A stretch of 64,000 nucleotides of DNA, taken from the NCBI RefSeq assembly GCF_000730385.1, contig NZ_CP008849.1:2542001-2606000 (forward strand). Reading direction: 5' to 3'. This document shows, piece after piece, positions 33,047 through 42,546 of the stretch. Numbering within the stretch: the first letter of the stretch is position 1; each line of letters opens with the position of its first letter. The notes beneath the pieces were generated by a model, which was not told where the DNA came from, did not search any database, and saw only the letters and a program-made list of their open reading frames with translations. A program made the position numbers and the translations under genes. The stretch is from Alteromonas australica. Lineage in GTDB: Bacteria; Pseudomonadota; Gammaproteobacteria; Enterobacterales; Alteromonadaceae.

Positions 33047-36000
33047 TTATTTACCCGTCGATTTTTGTGGTGACAACCCGAAGAAAAGTGAATACAACAC
33101 AGGCACAACGCCTAAGCTCAACACTGTGCCTAAGGCTAAGCCAAATGCAATGGCACAGGCCATAGCGTAAAACAGTACATCTCCACTTAATATTAACGGA
33201 ACCAACCCTAATATGGTGGTCATTGACGACATCAAAATGGGCCTTAGCCGCCGCACACACGCCGTAACTACCGCTTCGCTCTGCGCATCTTTATCATCAG
33301 CATCAACGTCTTGCCGGTCAGCATCTATACGCTCAATAAGAACAATGCCGTTGTTGACGATGATACCGGCCAACGCATACAGCCCCAATATCACCATAAA
33401 CCCAAAGTCGCCTTGCATTAACAGCAGGCCCAATGCGGCACCTATGATGATAAGCGGAATGGTTAAGGTAATGATAAGTGTGCGCCGATAAGACCTAAAC
33501 TGGGCAATTAATAACAACATAATGATACCTATACACAAGGGTAAATAGGTATTCAGCGACGATTTAGCCTTTGCTGACTCTTCAATAACCCCATCGTATT
33601 CTATGCTGTAGCCCACCGGCAATTGCTGCTTTAACTGCGCTAACTTTGGCGTCAGTAAAGGCACCATTTCTTCAGCATTGAGAACATGATTCTTGGCTTC
33701 AATACTAATAGTGCGAAACAAGTTTTCTCGGGCGATACGCGAAAACCCGGTTTCGTAGTTAATATCTGCCACCTGCAATAAAGGTACACTCACCCCTCGC
33801 GCGTTAGAGAACACATTAATACTTTCAACCCGTGAAAGATCGAAGCGTTCCTTATCTCTACTTTGCACAATAATGGGCAGGATGTCATCACCTTCAATAA
33901 ATTCAGAAATAATGCGACCACTGTAATAGGTGTTTAGCGTCTGCGCTATATCAGCAGAACTTACACCAGCTCGCCGGGCTTTTTGCTGGTTAACATCTAT
34001 GCGTAAACGGGACACACGATTTTCCCAATCATTGCGGATGTCATAGGTATTAGGTAAAGAGGCCACCATGGCTTCTAGCTTTTTAGATAATGAAAACAAC
34101 ACATCTTTATCTGGCCCCTTAATTTGCAACGCTATTTTGCTGGAATCGGAAGGGCCAAGAAACATTTTCGTTACCCGCGCAAACACATCAGGATAATGAG
34201 CAGCAAATTGCGCTCGTAATGCGTCTATTGTGGGTTGAACATGCTCTCCTTTGTCGATATCCAACATCATAAACCCTTTTGCTTCGTCTGGGTCTATGGG
34301 TGTCAGTGACAGCACGAACCTTGGCCCACCAAACCCTCCGTAGCCCACGGCATTTTGCACATAAGGGAACTGCTGTTTGTCTTCTAAATCCTTAAATACC
34401 CGCGCTAATGTATGATTAGTTTTGCGTATAGAGCTACCCGCTGGCATATCCAAATACACCAGCACCTGTGTGCGGTCGGAGTCGGGGAAGAACTTAGCCG
34501 GCACTTTCGAGAGCGCAAAACCACCCGCAAAGAAAAGCCCCACCATGATAGCCATAAACAGGAGGCGCATGTTCAGCACCCGACGCAGCAGCGATTCATA
34601 GTAAGGGTTCAGTTTATTGAAATACTCACTGATGTTGGCTTTGCCTTGTTTTTTGCTACCGTCGGGGCTAGGTACAAAGTGGTAACAAAGATAAGGGGTA
34701 ATAGTTTGAGACAACAACCAAGACACCAGTAACGCAATTAATATCACCAATGAAATTGACCGTGTGTACTCTCCCGCCACACTGTCCGCAAGCATAAGCG
34801 GTAGAAATACCAAGATAGTCGTGAGTGACGAGGTAAGTAAGGGGAATGCAAGAGACCGACTAGAATTTGCCAGCGCTTGCTCTCGGTCCTCTCCATCTTC
34901 TAACCTTCTTTTAAAGTCTTCAGCCACAACGATGCCGTTATCAACCAGCACGCCTAATGAAATAATTAATGTCGCCAACGACATGCGCTCAAGCACCATA
35001 CCGGAAAACGCCATTATCGAGATGGTGATGAGAATCACACTAGGCACAATCCCTCCCACAATGAGCCCAGCTTTCACGCCTAAAAACAGCAACACTACGG
35101 CGCTAACAATCGCAAGAGTTTCTAACACGTTAATACTCACGCCATTGATGGCGTTTTGCACCACATCGGCTTGCCGGGTAATCGTGGTAAGCTGCATGCC
35201 CACAGGCAATATACGATTCAAGCTAGCGAGCTGCGCTTCAATCTGAGGGCTAAAGGTTAATACATCTACATGGTCATTTTTTGCAATCGCAAACACAATG
35301 ACAGGCTTGCCATTGAGATAGGCGGTGCGAGAAGGTGGGTCTTCAGCTTCCCGGCGCACCTCGGCGATATCTTCAAGCAATACCGTTTCTTGACGTTCAG
35401 GTATGGAAATAAGCGCCTTTTTTACGTCTTCTAGAGATTGAAAGTAGCCAGACGGTTGCAGCGTATAATTGGTGCCCCCCGCATCTATCGTTCCGCCAGG
35501 TTGAATAACGTTTTGGGCCTGCAGCAGTCCAATCACTTGTTCGGGAGACATGCCAAAATTGGCCAGCTTGCCATTATTGATGGCGATGGTAATTTGCTCT
35601 GAACGGGCACCTAAAATATCGATACTTTTTACGCCATCCACGCGAAACAGAGTGTCACGAACGTGCTGGGCAATGTCTCTACGTTCGTCAAATCCATAGC
35701 TTTCATCCGCCTCAAGCGCAATGGTTAGTACCGCCACGTCGCCAAAGCTGTCATTCACCAGTGGCGTACTGGTACCCTCGGGCAAACTTGGTGTCACTTG
35801 CTCTAGCTCATCTCGCAAATCATCCCAAATTTGCTCAAGCTCAAAATACCTGTCTTTAATTTTCACGTGTAACGTCGCTTGCCCTGTCATAGACACCGAA
35901 CGAATTTCATCGATTTCTGGTAGCTTCCGCGCCGCTTCTTCTAAGGTTTTTGTTATCAACAACTCCACTTTATCGGCGGGCAAGCCAGGGTAAGACGCAG

Positions 36001-36145
36001 TCACTAAGGCTTCGCGTATCGTAATATCGGGGTCTTCTTGGGCGGGTAGCGTAAAATAGCTGTATAGGCCAAAGACCATTAGAATACTGACAATGGCCAG
36101 CATTAAGCGGTTATGAATAAGGCTTAGTTCGGAGATAGATTTCAC
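33047..36145 (-). CDS. RND efflux pump permease (AcrB/HAE1-like family)
   Basis: Inner-membrane proton-driven export protein, 1032 aa, with the RND pattern of a first TM (about 12-30), a large periplasmic loop, six TMs (about 335-480, including LVDNGIVVAEDF), TM7 near 525, a second loop and a final TM bundle with IIVNNGIVLIERID. The sequence is closer to the divergent HAE1/AcrB-like subgroup (opening HNRLMLAIVSILMVFGLYSYFTLP, DPDITIREALVTASYPG) than to AcrB itself. The adaptor gene is 16 bases upstream. No TolC-type gene is present here, so an outside channel is needed. The substrate is unknown. Confidence 0.93.
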   Translation of the reverse strand: MKSISELSLIHNRLMLAIVSILMVFGLYSYFTLPAQEDPDITIREALVTASYPGLPADKVELLITKTLEEAARKLPEIDEIRSVSMTGQATLHVKIKDRYFELEQIWDDLRDELEQVTPSLPEGTSTPLVNDSFGDVAVLTIALEADESYGFDERRDIAQHVRDTLFRVDGVKSIDILGARSEQITIAINNGKLANFGMSPEQVIGLLQAQNVIQPGGTIDAGGTNYTLQPSGYFQSLEDVKKALISIPERQETVLLEDIAEVRREAEDPPSRTAYLNGKPVIVFAIAKNDHVDVLTFSPQIEAQLASLNRILPVGMQLTTITRQADVVQNAINGVSINVLETLAIVSAVVLLFLGVKAGLIVGGIVPSVILITISIMAFSGMVLERMSLATLIISLGVLVDNGIVVAEDFKRRLEDGEDREQALANSSRSLAFPLLTSSLTTILVFLPLMLADSVAGEYTRSISLVILIALLVSWLLSQTITPYLCYHFVPSPDGSKKQGKANISEYFNKLNPYYESLLRRVLNMRLLFMAIMVGLFFAGGFALSKVPAKFFPDSDRTQVLVYLDMPAGSSIRKTNHTLARVFKDLEDKQQFPYVQNAVGYGGFGGPRFVLSLTPIDPDEAKGFMMLDIDKGEHVQPTIDALRAQFAAHYPDVFARVTKMFLGPSDSSKIALQIKGPDKDVLFSLSKKLEAMVASLPNTYDIRNDWENRVSRLRIDVNQQKARRAGVSSADIAQTLNTYYSGRIISEFIEGDDILPIIVQSRDKERFDLSRVESINVFSNARGVSVPLLQVADINYETGFSRIARENLFRTISIEAKNHVLNAEEMVPLLTPKLAQLKQQLPVGYSIEYDGVIEESAKAKSSLNTYLPLCIGIIMLLLIAQFRSYRRTLIITLTIPLIIIGAALGLLLMQGDFGFMVILGLYALAGIIVNNGIVLIERIDADRQDVDADDKDAQSEAVVTACVRRLRPILMSSMTTILGLVPLILSGDVLFYAMACAIAFGLALGTVLSLGVVPVLYSLFFGLSPQKSTGK

Positions 36146-36161
36146 GGCTTATCCTTGCTCG

Positions 36162-37298
36162 TTACTCGTTGAAAAAGTGCGTATCGCCGTTTGCCACGTG
36201 AACCCGCTGATCGGCACTTAAATGCGCCACCCCTGCACGCACCACTGAAGGTAACCCATCAAATTCTCCTTCAATCAGCGCGGTGTCCTTATTCATATTG
36301 AGTAGGGTTACGGGAACTTTAGTCACACGGTAAACAGGCGATTTGTCACCCGATTCTTGCTCAATCGGCGTTGCGGTATAAACGAAATAACTGTCGTCAC
36401 TGCCATTACCCAGTGCGGACAAGGGCACAATAAAGCCCCCGCGACTTTCCCTATTGTTATTGGTCTTGCCGGTATAGCTTAAGGTAACCTCAGCACTCAT
36501 TCCTGGCTGCAGCCCCTTTGGCGCATCGTCTAATTGCACCGTTACAGGAAATGCATTGGCGCTGCCTGCACGGCTGCTGACTTCAAAAATTCGCCCTTTC
36601 AGATTGGTTTCGCCCAGTGCATAAACCGTTACCTTAACCACATCTTGAACGTTCAGGTAATTTATCATGCTTTCAGGCACGGAAAGCGCCACTTCCAAAC
36701 CCGCTGTCCCCTCTACCGTAAAAGCAGGTTGTGCGGGAGTCACTCGTTGGGAAGGCTCTATATGACGTTGAGCAATGGTGCCAGCGTAAGGGGCAACTAA
36801 TGTGGTGTCAGCCAAGTCTTCTTCGGCAATACTTAGTTGCGCTTCAGCGACCTCTGCTTGATCGCTCAGTGCATTTAATTGAGTGAGGGCAACATCGTAC
36901 TCTGCTTGCGAAACCGCTCCGGTTTCAACTAACTGCTTTTTTCTGTTTACGTCTTTTTGTGCATCTTTTATCCGCGCCTGAATTTCAGATAGCTGCCCTT
37001 GGCGTTGTTTCACGGCAAGCTCAAACACTTTGCTCTCTATTCGAGCAAGCTTATCTCCCCGGGCAATGGTATCACCTAAATTCACGTTAACGTTTTCTAC
37101 CACCCCGGCCACTTCAAAACTCAGCTGGCTTGTTTCCGCTGCTTGCACTACACCAGATAAAACATGAGACTGCTGACCATCGTAGGCTTGTACCTGGCTA
37201 ACCATCACTGTACGTAACAATTCAGCTTGAGGCTTAGGGTCAGCGCACCCTGACATGATTAATATTATTGAGAAAACGCCAGCCATACTGAGTTTCAT
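36162..37298 (-). CDS. RND efflux periplasmic adaptor (membrane fusion protein)
   Basis: Lipoprotein adaptor, 378 aa, linking the RND permease to an outer-membrane channel. A lipobox IMSGC (Cys at about 18), a barrel-sandwich hybrid split as LSFEVAGVVENVNVNLGDTI and DTTLVAPYAGTIAQRHIE, and a coiled-coil hairpin between them (about 85-165) are all visible. Start at 37298 is set by AAGGAG six bases upstream; an in-frame ATG lies at 37316. It forms an operon with the permease and is transcribed away from the ModF-like gene. Confidence 0.92.
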   Translation of the reverse strand: MKLSMAGVFSIILIMSGCADPKPQAELLRTVMVSQVQAYDGQQSHVLSGVVQAAETSQLSFEVAGVVENVNVNLGDTIARGDKLARIESKVFELAVKQRQGQLSEIQARIKDAQKDVNRKKQLVETGAVSQAEYDVALTQLNALSDQAEVAEAQLSIAEEDLADTTLVAPYAGTIAQRHIEPSQRVTPAQPAFTVEGTAGLEVALSVPESMINYLNVQDVVKVTVYALGETNLKGRIFEVSSRAGSANAFPVTVQLDDAPKGLQPGMSAEVTLSYTGKTNNNRESRGGFIVPLSALGNGSDDSYFVYTATPIEQESGDKSPVYRVTKVPVTLLNMNKDTALIEGEFDGLPSVVRAGVAHLSADQRVHVANGDTHFFNE

Positions 37299-37532
37299 TA
37301 TCGCTCCTTGATGCAAGATTAATATTGTCTATACAGAATATTGTTCACTTTGGTTTTTTCATATTTTGCGTCGCGCGGCAGCCATAAGGACACTAACCTA
37401 GTGAACACCACAAACAATACAGAAATGGCAGTACGGTAGAAAGTACGGTAGATTGATATTTGACACCCATACCGCCCCGCGACACAATGCCAACACCCTT
37501 GCACCTCAATGATTAGGCTTTTTCCACACCCC

Positions 37533-38987
37533 ATGCTGTCTCTTTCCCAATTTCAAATTAAAACCCAACACCACTTTATTTCTCCCGCATTCTCGTTGAC
37601 TCTCTCATTGCCAGGGAATTACCTATTGGCAGGCAGAAATGGTTCAGGTAAATCGCTATTGTTAGCAGCGCTTGCAAATAACGGCACGCCCATGGCTGGC
37701 GTTAGAGAGTGCAAGGTATCAATAGCGCAGGTAAGCATTGAAATGCAACAGCAGCTTATTGCTGAGGAAAAACAAAAAGACAGTGCAGATATACTTGATG
37801 TCATTGCCACCCCCACCAAAGTATCAGAGTTACTGGAGCAAGGCGCCAACAATGTCGAGCGTCCTTCAAAAGACACCCATTACACCGAACATCCTGTGTA
37901 TCAAGAACTGATAAACGTCTTACGCATAGCACACCTCCTTGATGCCGAGTTTTTATCGTTATCAACGGGAGAAACTCGCAAAGTATTAATCGTGTTGGCA
38001 TGGCTCAGCGGCGCCTCGTTAATCCTTCTTGATGAGCCCTTTGAAGGATTAGATGCAAAAGCAAAGCAAGACTTTAGTAAGTTTCTTTCCTCTCAACAGC
38101 AAGCATCATTAATTATCACGGCCAATAAATTAGATGACATACCCGATGATTTCAATGCCAACCTACTGGTAATGAAGGACTTAAGCGTGGCTTGGCAGTC
38201 GGACCAAACATTAACCACAGAGGAAATTCGGTATCAATTGGGGACTTGGTTCGCTTTAGAAAGTGAAGATATTATGCTGCCTGCCCCTTTAAGTGAGCAT
38301 CAACATTCGGTGCCGGAAACCTTAATTAAGCTTAATGCGGGTCGGGTGAGCTATGGGGACAGAGTCATTTTTGAAGGCGTGGATTTTCAGCTGGACAAGC
38401 AAGAACATTGGCAAATAAGTGGCCAAAATGGCTCTGGAAAAACCTGTTTGCTGCAGATGTTTACCGGCGACAACCCCCACTGCTACACCAACGATTTAAC
38501 CATGTTTGGCATTCAACGTGGCTCCGGCGAAAGTATTTGGGACATAAAAAAACATATTGGCATTATGTCCAACGCGTTACATTTGCAATATAAGGTGAAC
38601 ACCAGTTTAGAAAATGTGATTTTATCTGGTTTTTACGACAGTATTGGATTGTACTCCAAACCCTCCAATACTGAGCGCGAAAAAGCAGCGCAATGGCTGG
38701 CGGTTTTAGGGTTAAGCAAGTATGCAGATTCACCGTTTCAATCTCTTTCTTTTGGTGATCAGCGCCTTGCCCTTATTGCCCGCGCCATGGTGAAACATCC
38801 TGCGTTGCTCATACTTGATGAGCCCTGCAACGGACTAGATGAATTTAATCGAGTGAAAACCCTGAAACTGATTGAGAAAATAGTCGCCCAAGGACAGAGC
38901 ACTGTACTTTATGTTACCCACAGCCAACGTGAAACCATTGCGGGCATTCAACATCATTTGACCATGGAAGATTATCATCCCGCCTAA
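37533..38987 (+). CDS. modF: ModF-like tandem ABC ATPase
   Basis: Soluble protein with two fused ABC ATPase domains, 484 aa, close in length to E. coli ModF (490 aa). Walker A motifs are GRNGSGKS (34-41) and GQNGSGKT (second half); signature motifs are LSTGETRKV and LSFGDQRLA; Walker B motifs are LILLDEPFEGLD and LLILDEPCNGLD. The block LTMFGIQRGSGESIWDIKK and VILSGFYDSIGLY is characteristic of ModF. ModF was linked to the molybdate system in E. coli but its true role is unclear. There are no modABC genes here. Neither ATG 37509 nor 37533 has a clear Shine-Dalgarno; 37533 is preferred by family fit. Confidence 0.87.
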   Translation: MLSLSQFQIKTQHHFISPAFSLTLSLPGNYLLAGRNGSGKSLLLAALANNGTPMAGVRECKVSIAQVSIEMQQQLIAEEKQKDSADILDVIATPTKVSELLEQGANNVERPSKDTHYTEHPVYQELINVLRIAHLLDAEFLSLSTGETRKVLIVLAWLSGASLILLDEPFEGLDAKAKQDFSKFLSSQQQASLIITANKLDDIPDDFNANLLVMKDLSVAWQSDQTLTTEEIRYQLGTWFALESEDIMLPAPLSEHQHSVPETLIKLNAGRVSYGDRVIFEGVDFQLDKQEHWQISGQNGSGKTCLLQMFTGDNPHCYTNDLTMFGIQRGSGESIWDIKKHIGIMSNALHLQYKVNTSLENVILSGFYDSIGLYSKPSNTEREKAAQWLAVLGLSKYADSPFQSLSFGDQRLALIARAMVKHPALLILDEPCNGLDEFNRVKTLKLIEKIVAQGQSTVLYVTHSQRETIAGIQHHLTMEDYHPA

Positions 38988-39047
38988 TTTTGGCAAACTG
39001 GGGCATGCTCAGTATTGTCTACGATGCCGAGGGTTAACCTTCACCTG

Positions 39048-39299
39048 CTATTTCATACGCGCTTTTCCACCAATAATTTTATAGGCGGGCGTGCCTCTAA
39101 TTAAGGTTTCTCTAGCAAAAACCTGGTGGCAGTTTGGGCAACAACATGGGGTTAGAGTAAAGTCATTTACAATGCGTTCTATGAAGCATTTTACCAAGGC
39201 CCCCTTCCCGCCTTTTCTGTACTTAAACAGCATAGCTTTACACTTACCACAGACAATATCTACGGTTTGTACCGGCCCTTTTTTGTTCGGCTTTGCCAT
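39048..39299 (-). CDS. Small zinc-ribbon protein, function unknown
   Basis: Basic protein of 83 aa starting at 39299, where AAGGAG lies seven bases upstream; the in-frame ATG at 39326 is less likely. It has a zinc-ribbon pattern: CGKC (about 18-21) and CCCPNC (about 52-57), with Lys/Arg/Gly-rich sequence between. Such proteins bind nucleic acid or act as metal-stabilised adaptors, but I do not recognise a characterised family. It is convergent with the ModF-like gene and stands alone. Confidence 0.7.
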   Translation of the reverse strand: MAKPNKKGPVQTVDIVCGKCKAMLFKYRKGGKGALVKCFIERIVNDFTLTPCCCPNCHQVFARETLIRGTPAYKIIGGKARMK

Positions 39300-39666
39300 G
39301 ACGTCTCCTTTCCTGTAGGCATTCACTAACTTTCTAAGCCACTCGTTTAGCCACTAAAAGCCACTTTCTATTTAGTCTAATTACAACTATTGGACTATAT
39401 AAAAACGTCGAGATTAATGAAGATAATAGGCACGCTTCACACGAGGCTATTTAGCGAAAAGAGTGTAACAAATTCAAAAAAACCATGCAGATGCTAATGT
39501 CTTGCCGGTAGACAGATACTCTTTTTAAAGGAAAAGTTAAATTCTACTACTATACTTTCAGTGTCAGTGCAGTAGTTAGATATAAATCAACTTGGTTAGG
39601 CACCCATCGCTGCGGTTGTTAGCTGCGCGTTACGTTAACTTTCCGGGATCACTAGAGGTATTATTC
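39300..39666. other. Intergenic stretch between divergent zinc-ribbon and PstS-like genes
   Basis: About 367 bases, A/T-rich, holding the promoters of both genes. TATA-like segments occur at about 39396 and 39580, but no convincing pair of -35 and -10 boxes, operator or hairpin stands out. Confidence 0.5.
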
Positions 39667-40071
39667 ATGAAAATCGCACTTTTACTCTGTTGTATGTTCG
39701 CCCTGCCAGTCAGCGCAGCCAATGTCATTATTATAAATGCAAACAATGCAACAGGTGTGGATGCCGATACCGTCAAACGCATTTACTTAGGGCGCGCCAA
39801 AAATTTCCCCGATGGCAGTAAAGCGCTACCCCTTACCTTCGAAAAAGGCAATGATTTAAGAGCGACTTTCAATAGCGAAGTATTAGGAAAATCAGAAAGC
39901 CAATACTCTGCCTTTTGGTCTAAACTGGTGTTTACTGGCAAGGGCACGCCCCCTGAAGAAGTCACCACGGCCGAAGAAATGCTTAAATTAGTGTCTGAGA
40001 ACCCCAATACCATCGGCTTTATAGATGAAAGCATGGTTGACGGCAGTGTGACGGCAATAGGTACGTTTTAA
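39667..40071 (+). CDS. Short phosphate-binding-like (PstS-type) periplasmic protein
   Basis: Exported protein of 134 aa with a signal peptide (about 1-17, PVSAA). The rest, NATGVDADTVKRIYLGRAKNF, SEYSAFWSKLVFTGKG-type (SQYSAFWSKLVFTGKG) and NTIGFIDESMV, matches the short, single-lobe PstS-like proteins frequent in marine gammaproteobacteria. They are annotated as phosphate ABC transporter substrate-binding proteins, but full PstS proteins are twice as long. GAGG at 39654-39657 fits ATG 39667. No pst transport genes are next to it, so the ligand and partner are unknown. Confidence 0.8.
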   Translation: MKIALLLCCMFALPVSAANVIIINANNATGVDADTVKRIYLGRAKNFPDGSKALPLTFEKGNDLRATFNSEVLGKSESQYSAFWSKLVFTGKGTPPEEVTTAEEMLKLVSENPNTIGFIDESMVDGSVTAIGTF

Positions 40072-40097
40072 TTGAAGGACTAATCCAGCTTTCGGCT

Positions 40098-40125
40098 TTG
40101 CCCCACGTCATTTAAGGTGGGGCAA
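40098..40125. terminator. Hairpin between convergent PstS-like and LacI genes
   Basis: TTGCCCCAC / GTGGGGCAA, a perfect 9-bp stem with a 10-base loop, lies between two convergent stop codons. Neither side has a T-run, but the position and stem strength suggest a bidirectional terminator. Confidence 0.5.
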
Positions 40126-40142
40126 CAGAAACCCCCACTACA

Positions 40143-41162
40143 TTAGCTAAGCGCTTTCACCGGCGCGCAAGAAGCTCGTTTTGTCAATGAGCAAGAAATG
40201 AGTAATTTCTGCGCATGCTCCCCTTTATTCTTCATGACTTCAAAAAGTACTTTCGCTGCCTCTTTTCCAATAATGTAAGGCTCTTGCTTAACTACGGTAA
40301 TAGGCACCTTGAAAAATTCAGCCATGGGAATGTCGTCAAAACCAATTAGCGACACATCAGTGGGGATGGCAATATTTTCTTGGTTTAAGTAAGCCAATAG
40401 CTCTGTGGTAATCGCTAAATGTTGACTAAACATTGCCGTTGGCGGGTTTTCTTCCGCTAGTAATGCTTTAGGTGACACTTCAAAACCTGTCTCTCGATGC
40501 CAGTACTGCACCAGAGCATCATCAAAGGCAATAGCATGAGCCGTTAGCGCATCTTTATAGCCTAAGAACCGCTCGTAGCGGGATTTTACATTGGTGAAGG
40601 ATTGTGTAAAAAAGCAAATTCGTGAGTGCCCGAGTGAAATCAGATAGGACGTCGCCTCGAATGCCGCTTTACGATAGTCTGACAGCACTAAATTCTTTTC
40701 CAGCCCATCATACTCAATCTGAAAATGAACAATTGGCATCCCCTTCTCGATGTATTCGTTGATTAACGCCGTATTTTTACCTGACCCGGCGATAATAATG
40801 CCATCCACCCCCATTTGATATAAAGCCGCAAGAGATTGCGCCTCGGTTTCGGGGTTAAAATCGGTGTTGTAAATAAACGCGTTATACTGGTTAGCCTTGC
40901 AAAAATCATCTACACCTCTGATAGTTTGGCTAGTATCAAAGCCCGTAATATCCCTCACTATCACACCAATGGTTTGAGTTTTAGTACTTTTTAGGCTCCT
41001 CGCAATATGATTGGGGGTGTAATCTAGCTCTTTTACCGCCGCACGAATGCGCAATTGGGTCTCTTTCGACATATAGTCAAAGCGCCCATTTATGTACTGG
41101 GATACCGTACTGTTCGATACCTTAGCGCGTTTCGCCACATCCGTTAGTTTTGCTTTTTTCAT
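40143..41162 (-). CDS. LacI-family regulator of the manD operon
   Basis: LacI/GalR repressor, 339 aa, with HTH KLTDVAKRAKVSNSTVSQYING at the N-terminus, hinge LDYTPNHIARSLKSTKTQTIGV and a sugar-binding-type effector domain. It is divergent from the manD operon and the two share the 124-base gap with the tandem TAAAACGTTTTA sites, which it most likely binds. This site type is the usual GalR/LacI-like AAACGTTT form and is different from that of the pectin regulator. An in-frame ATG at 41177 is possible; 41162 starts next to the HTH. Confidence 0.9.
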   Translation of the reverse strand: MKKAKLTDVAKRAKVSNSTVSQYINGRFDYMSKETQLRIRAAVKELDYTPNHIARSLKSTKTQTIGVIVRDITGFDTSQTIRGVDDFCKANQYNAFIYNTDFNPETEAQSLAALYQMGVDGIIIAGSGKNTALINEYIEKGMPIVHFQIEYDGLEKNLVLSDYRKAAFEATSYLISLGHSRICFFTQSFTNVKSRYERFLGYKDALTAHAIAFDDALVQYWHRETGFEVSPKALLAEENPPTAMFSQHLAITTELLAYLNQENIAIPTDVSLIGFDDIPMAEFFKVPITVVKQEPYIIGKEAAKVLFEVMKNKGEHAQKLLISCSLTKRASCAPVKALS

Positions 41163-41200
41163 CGTCTGGCTACACACCTATTAACGTTATTAACCTTTTG

Positions 41201-41260
41201 TTGACATTATGCCAACTTGTGCTAACTTCTACAACTAAAACGTTTTACTAAAACGTTTTA
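41201..41260 (+). promoter_or_regulatory. manD operon promoter with tandem LacI operators
   Basis: TTGACA (41201-41206) and TAACTT (41223-41228, spacing 16) form a candidate promoter. Two perfect 12-bp palindromes TAAAACGTTTTA follow at 41236-41247 and 41249-41260, centres 13 bp apart, just downstream of the predicted start. The spacing is slightly more than one helical turn. Confidence 0.72.
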
Positions 41261-41286
41261 TATCGATTTTTAGAAGGTAGATCCCC

Positions 41287-42504
41287 GTGAAGATTAGTCA
41301 AATACAAGTATTCGTGTGTAGCCCAGGTAGGAACTTTGTCACTGTGAAAGTCACCACAGAAGATGGCACAACAGGTATAGGGGATGCCACGTTAAACGGT
41401 CGTGAAATGGCCGTAGTGAGTTGTCTGGAACAGCATATTGCTCCTTGTTTGATTGGCAAAGACGCCCAAAATATCGAAGATATTTGGCAATACCTTTATA
41501 AGGGCGTTTACTGGCGCAAAGGACCGGTTAACATGGCGGCGATTGCAGGTATCGACATGGCACTGTGGGATATTAAAGGGAAAGTCGCAGGCCTACCCGT
41601 TCACCAGTTGCTTGGGGGAAAAAGCCGCACGGGAGTTACTCTTTATGCCCATGCCAGTGGTGAATGCATTGACAGTACCCTCTCAAAAGCCGAACATTTG
41701 ATTAACCAAGGCTTCCGCGCCGTTCGTTTACAAACCGCCATACCAGGCCTAACGGCTACCTACGGGGTACTTGGTGATAAAAAAGACTATTTTGAGTTAC
41801 AAGGTAATCGTCCACTCCCTCCGGAAGAGCCTTGGTGTACACAAAAGTACTTCTCCGTTGTGGTTGAATTATTTAGACAAGCACGCAAACGGCTAGGCGA
41901 AGAGGTACACCTTCTTCACGACGTACACAGCCGATTAACTCCCATTGAAGCGGCGCGACTAGGGAAATTGTTAGAACCCTACCATCTCTATTTTTTAGAA
42001 GACGCTGCTATTGCGGAAAATCAAAACAGCTATCAGTTAATTCGTCACCATACTACTGTGCCATTAGCCATAGGCGAAACATACAACACCCTTTGGGAAT
42101 GCAAAGATCTTATTCAACATCAATGGATAGACTTTATTCGAACCGCTGCAACCCACGCAGGTGGTCTAACTGGTTTGAGAAAAATCACCGAATTTGCCAA
42201 TGTATTTGATGTTCGCATTGCCCCCCATGGTGCGCCAGATTTATCGCCAGTGTGTTTTGCTACCCATCTTCACATCAACATATGGGCACCCAATTTTGGT
42301 ATTCAGGAATTTGTTGGTTTAGATAACCCTCAACTTAACGAAGTATTTACCCACGACATCCGGGTTGAAAATGGCATGGCACTCCCTAGCGACCTCCCAG
42401 GTCTGGGAATAAGTTTTAACGAAGATGCGGCTAAAAAACACCCGTATAAACGGTCTTATTTACCCGTCAGCCGCCTAGAAGACGGCACCATGTGGCATTG
42501 GTAA
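41287..42504 (+). CDS. manD: D-mannonate dehydratase, ManD type (enolase superfamily)
   Basis: Enolase-superfamily acid-sugar dehydratase, 405 aa, of the ManD/RspA group, predicted to convert D-mannonate to 2-keto-3-deoxygluconate. Signatures are TTEDGTTGIGDATLNGRE, YWRKGPVNMAAIAGIDMALWDIKGK, LLHDVHSRLTP (metal ligand Asp and catalytic His), FLEDA, IGETYNTLWEC and RIAPHGAPDLSPV. It is not related to UxuA but does the same reaction, so it can complete the fructuronate branch started by UxaC and UxuB in the pectin locus. Some family members have low activity or act on gluconate, so specificity is not certain. Confidence 0.88.
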   Translation: MKISQIQVFVCSPGRNFVTVKVTTEDGTTGIGDATLNGREMAVVSCLEQHIAPCLIGKDAQNIEDIWQYLYKGVYWRKGPVNMAAIAGIDMALWDIKGKVAGLPVHQLLGGKSRTGVTLYAHASGECIDSTLSKAEHLINQGFRAVRLQTAIPGLTATYGVLGDKKDYFELQGNRPLPPEEPWCTQKYFSVVVELFRQARKRLGEEVHLLHDVHSRLTPIEAARLGKLLEPYHLYFLEDAAIAENQNSYQLIRHHTTVPLAIGETYNTLWECKDLIQHQWIDFIRTAATHAGGLTGLRKITEFANVFDVRIAPHGAPDLSPVCFATHLHINIWAPNFGIQEFVGLDNPQLNEVFTHDIRVENGMALPSDLPGLGISFNEDAAKKHPYKRSYLPVSRLEDGTMWHW

Positions 42505-42546
42505 ATGCTTACCCGCAATCACTCTACATTCAGACAGGACTAAACA

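Noticed and set aside
34764-35246. Long open frame (160 codons) antisense to the RND permease
   Set aside because: It lies wholly inside the permease gene, has composition of a shadow frame (many Ser/Thr/Ile) and no recognisable family or Shine-Dalgarno.
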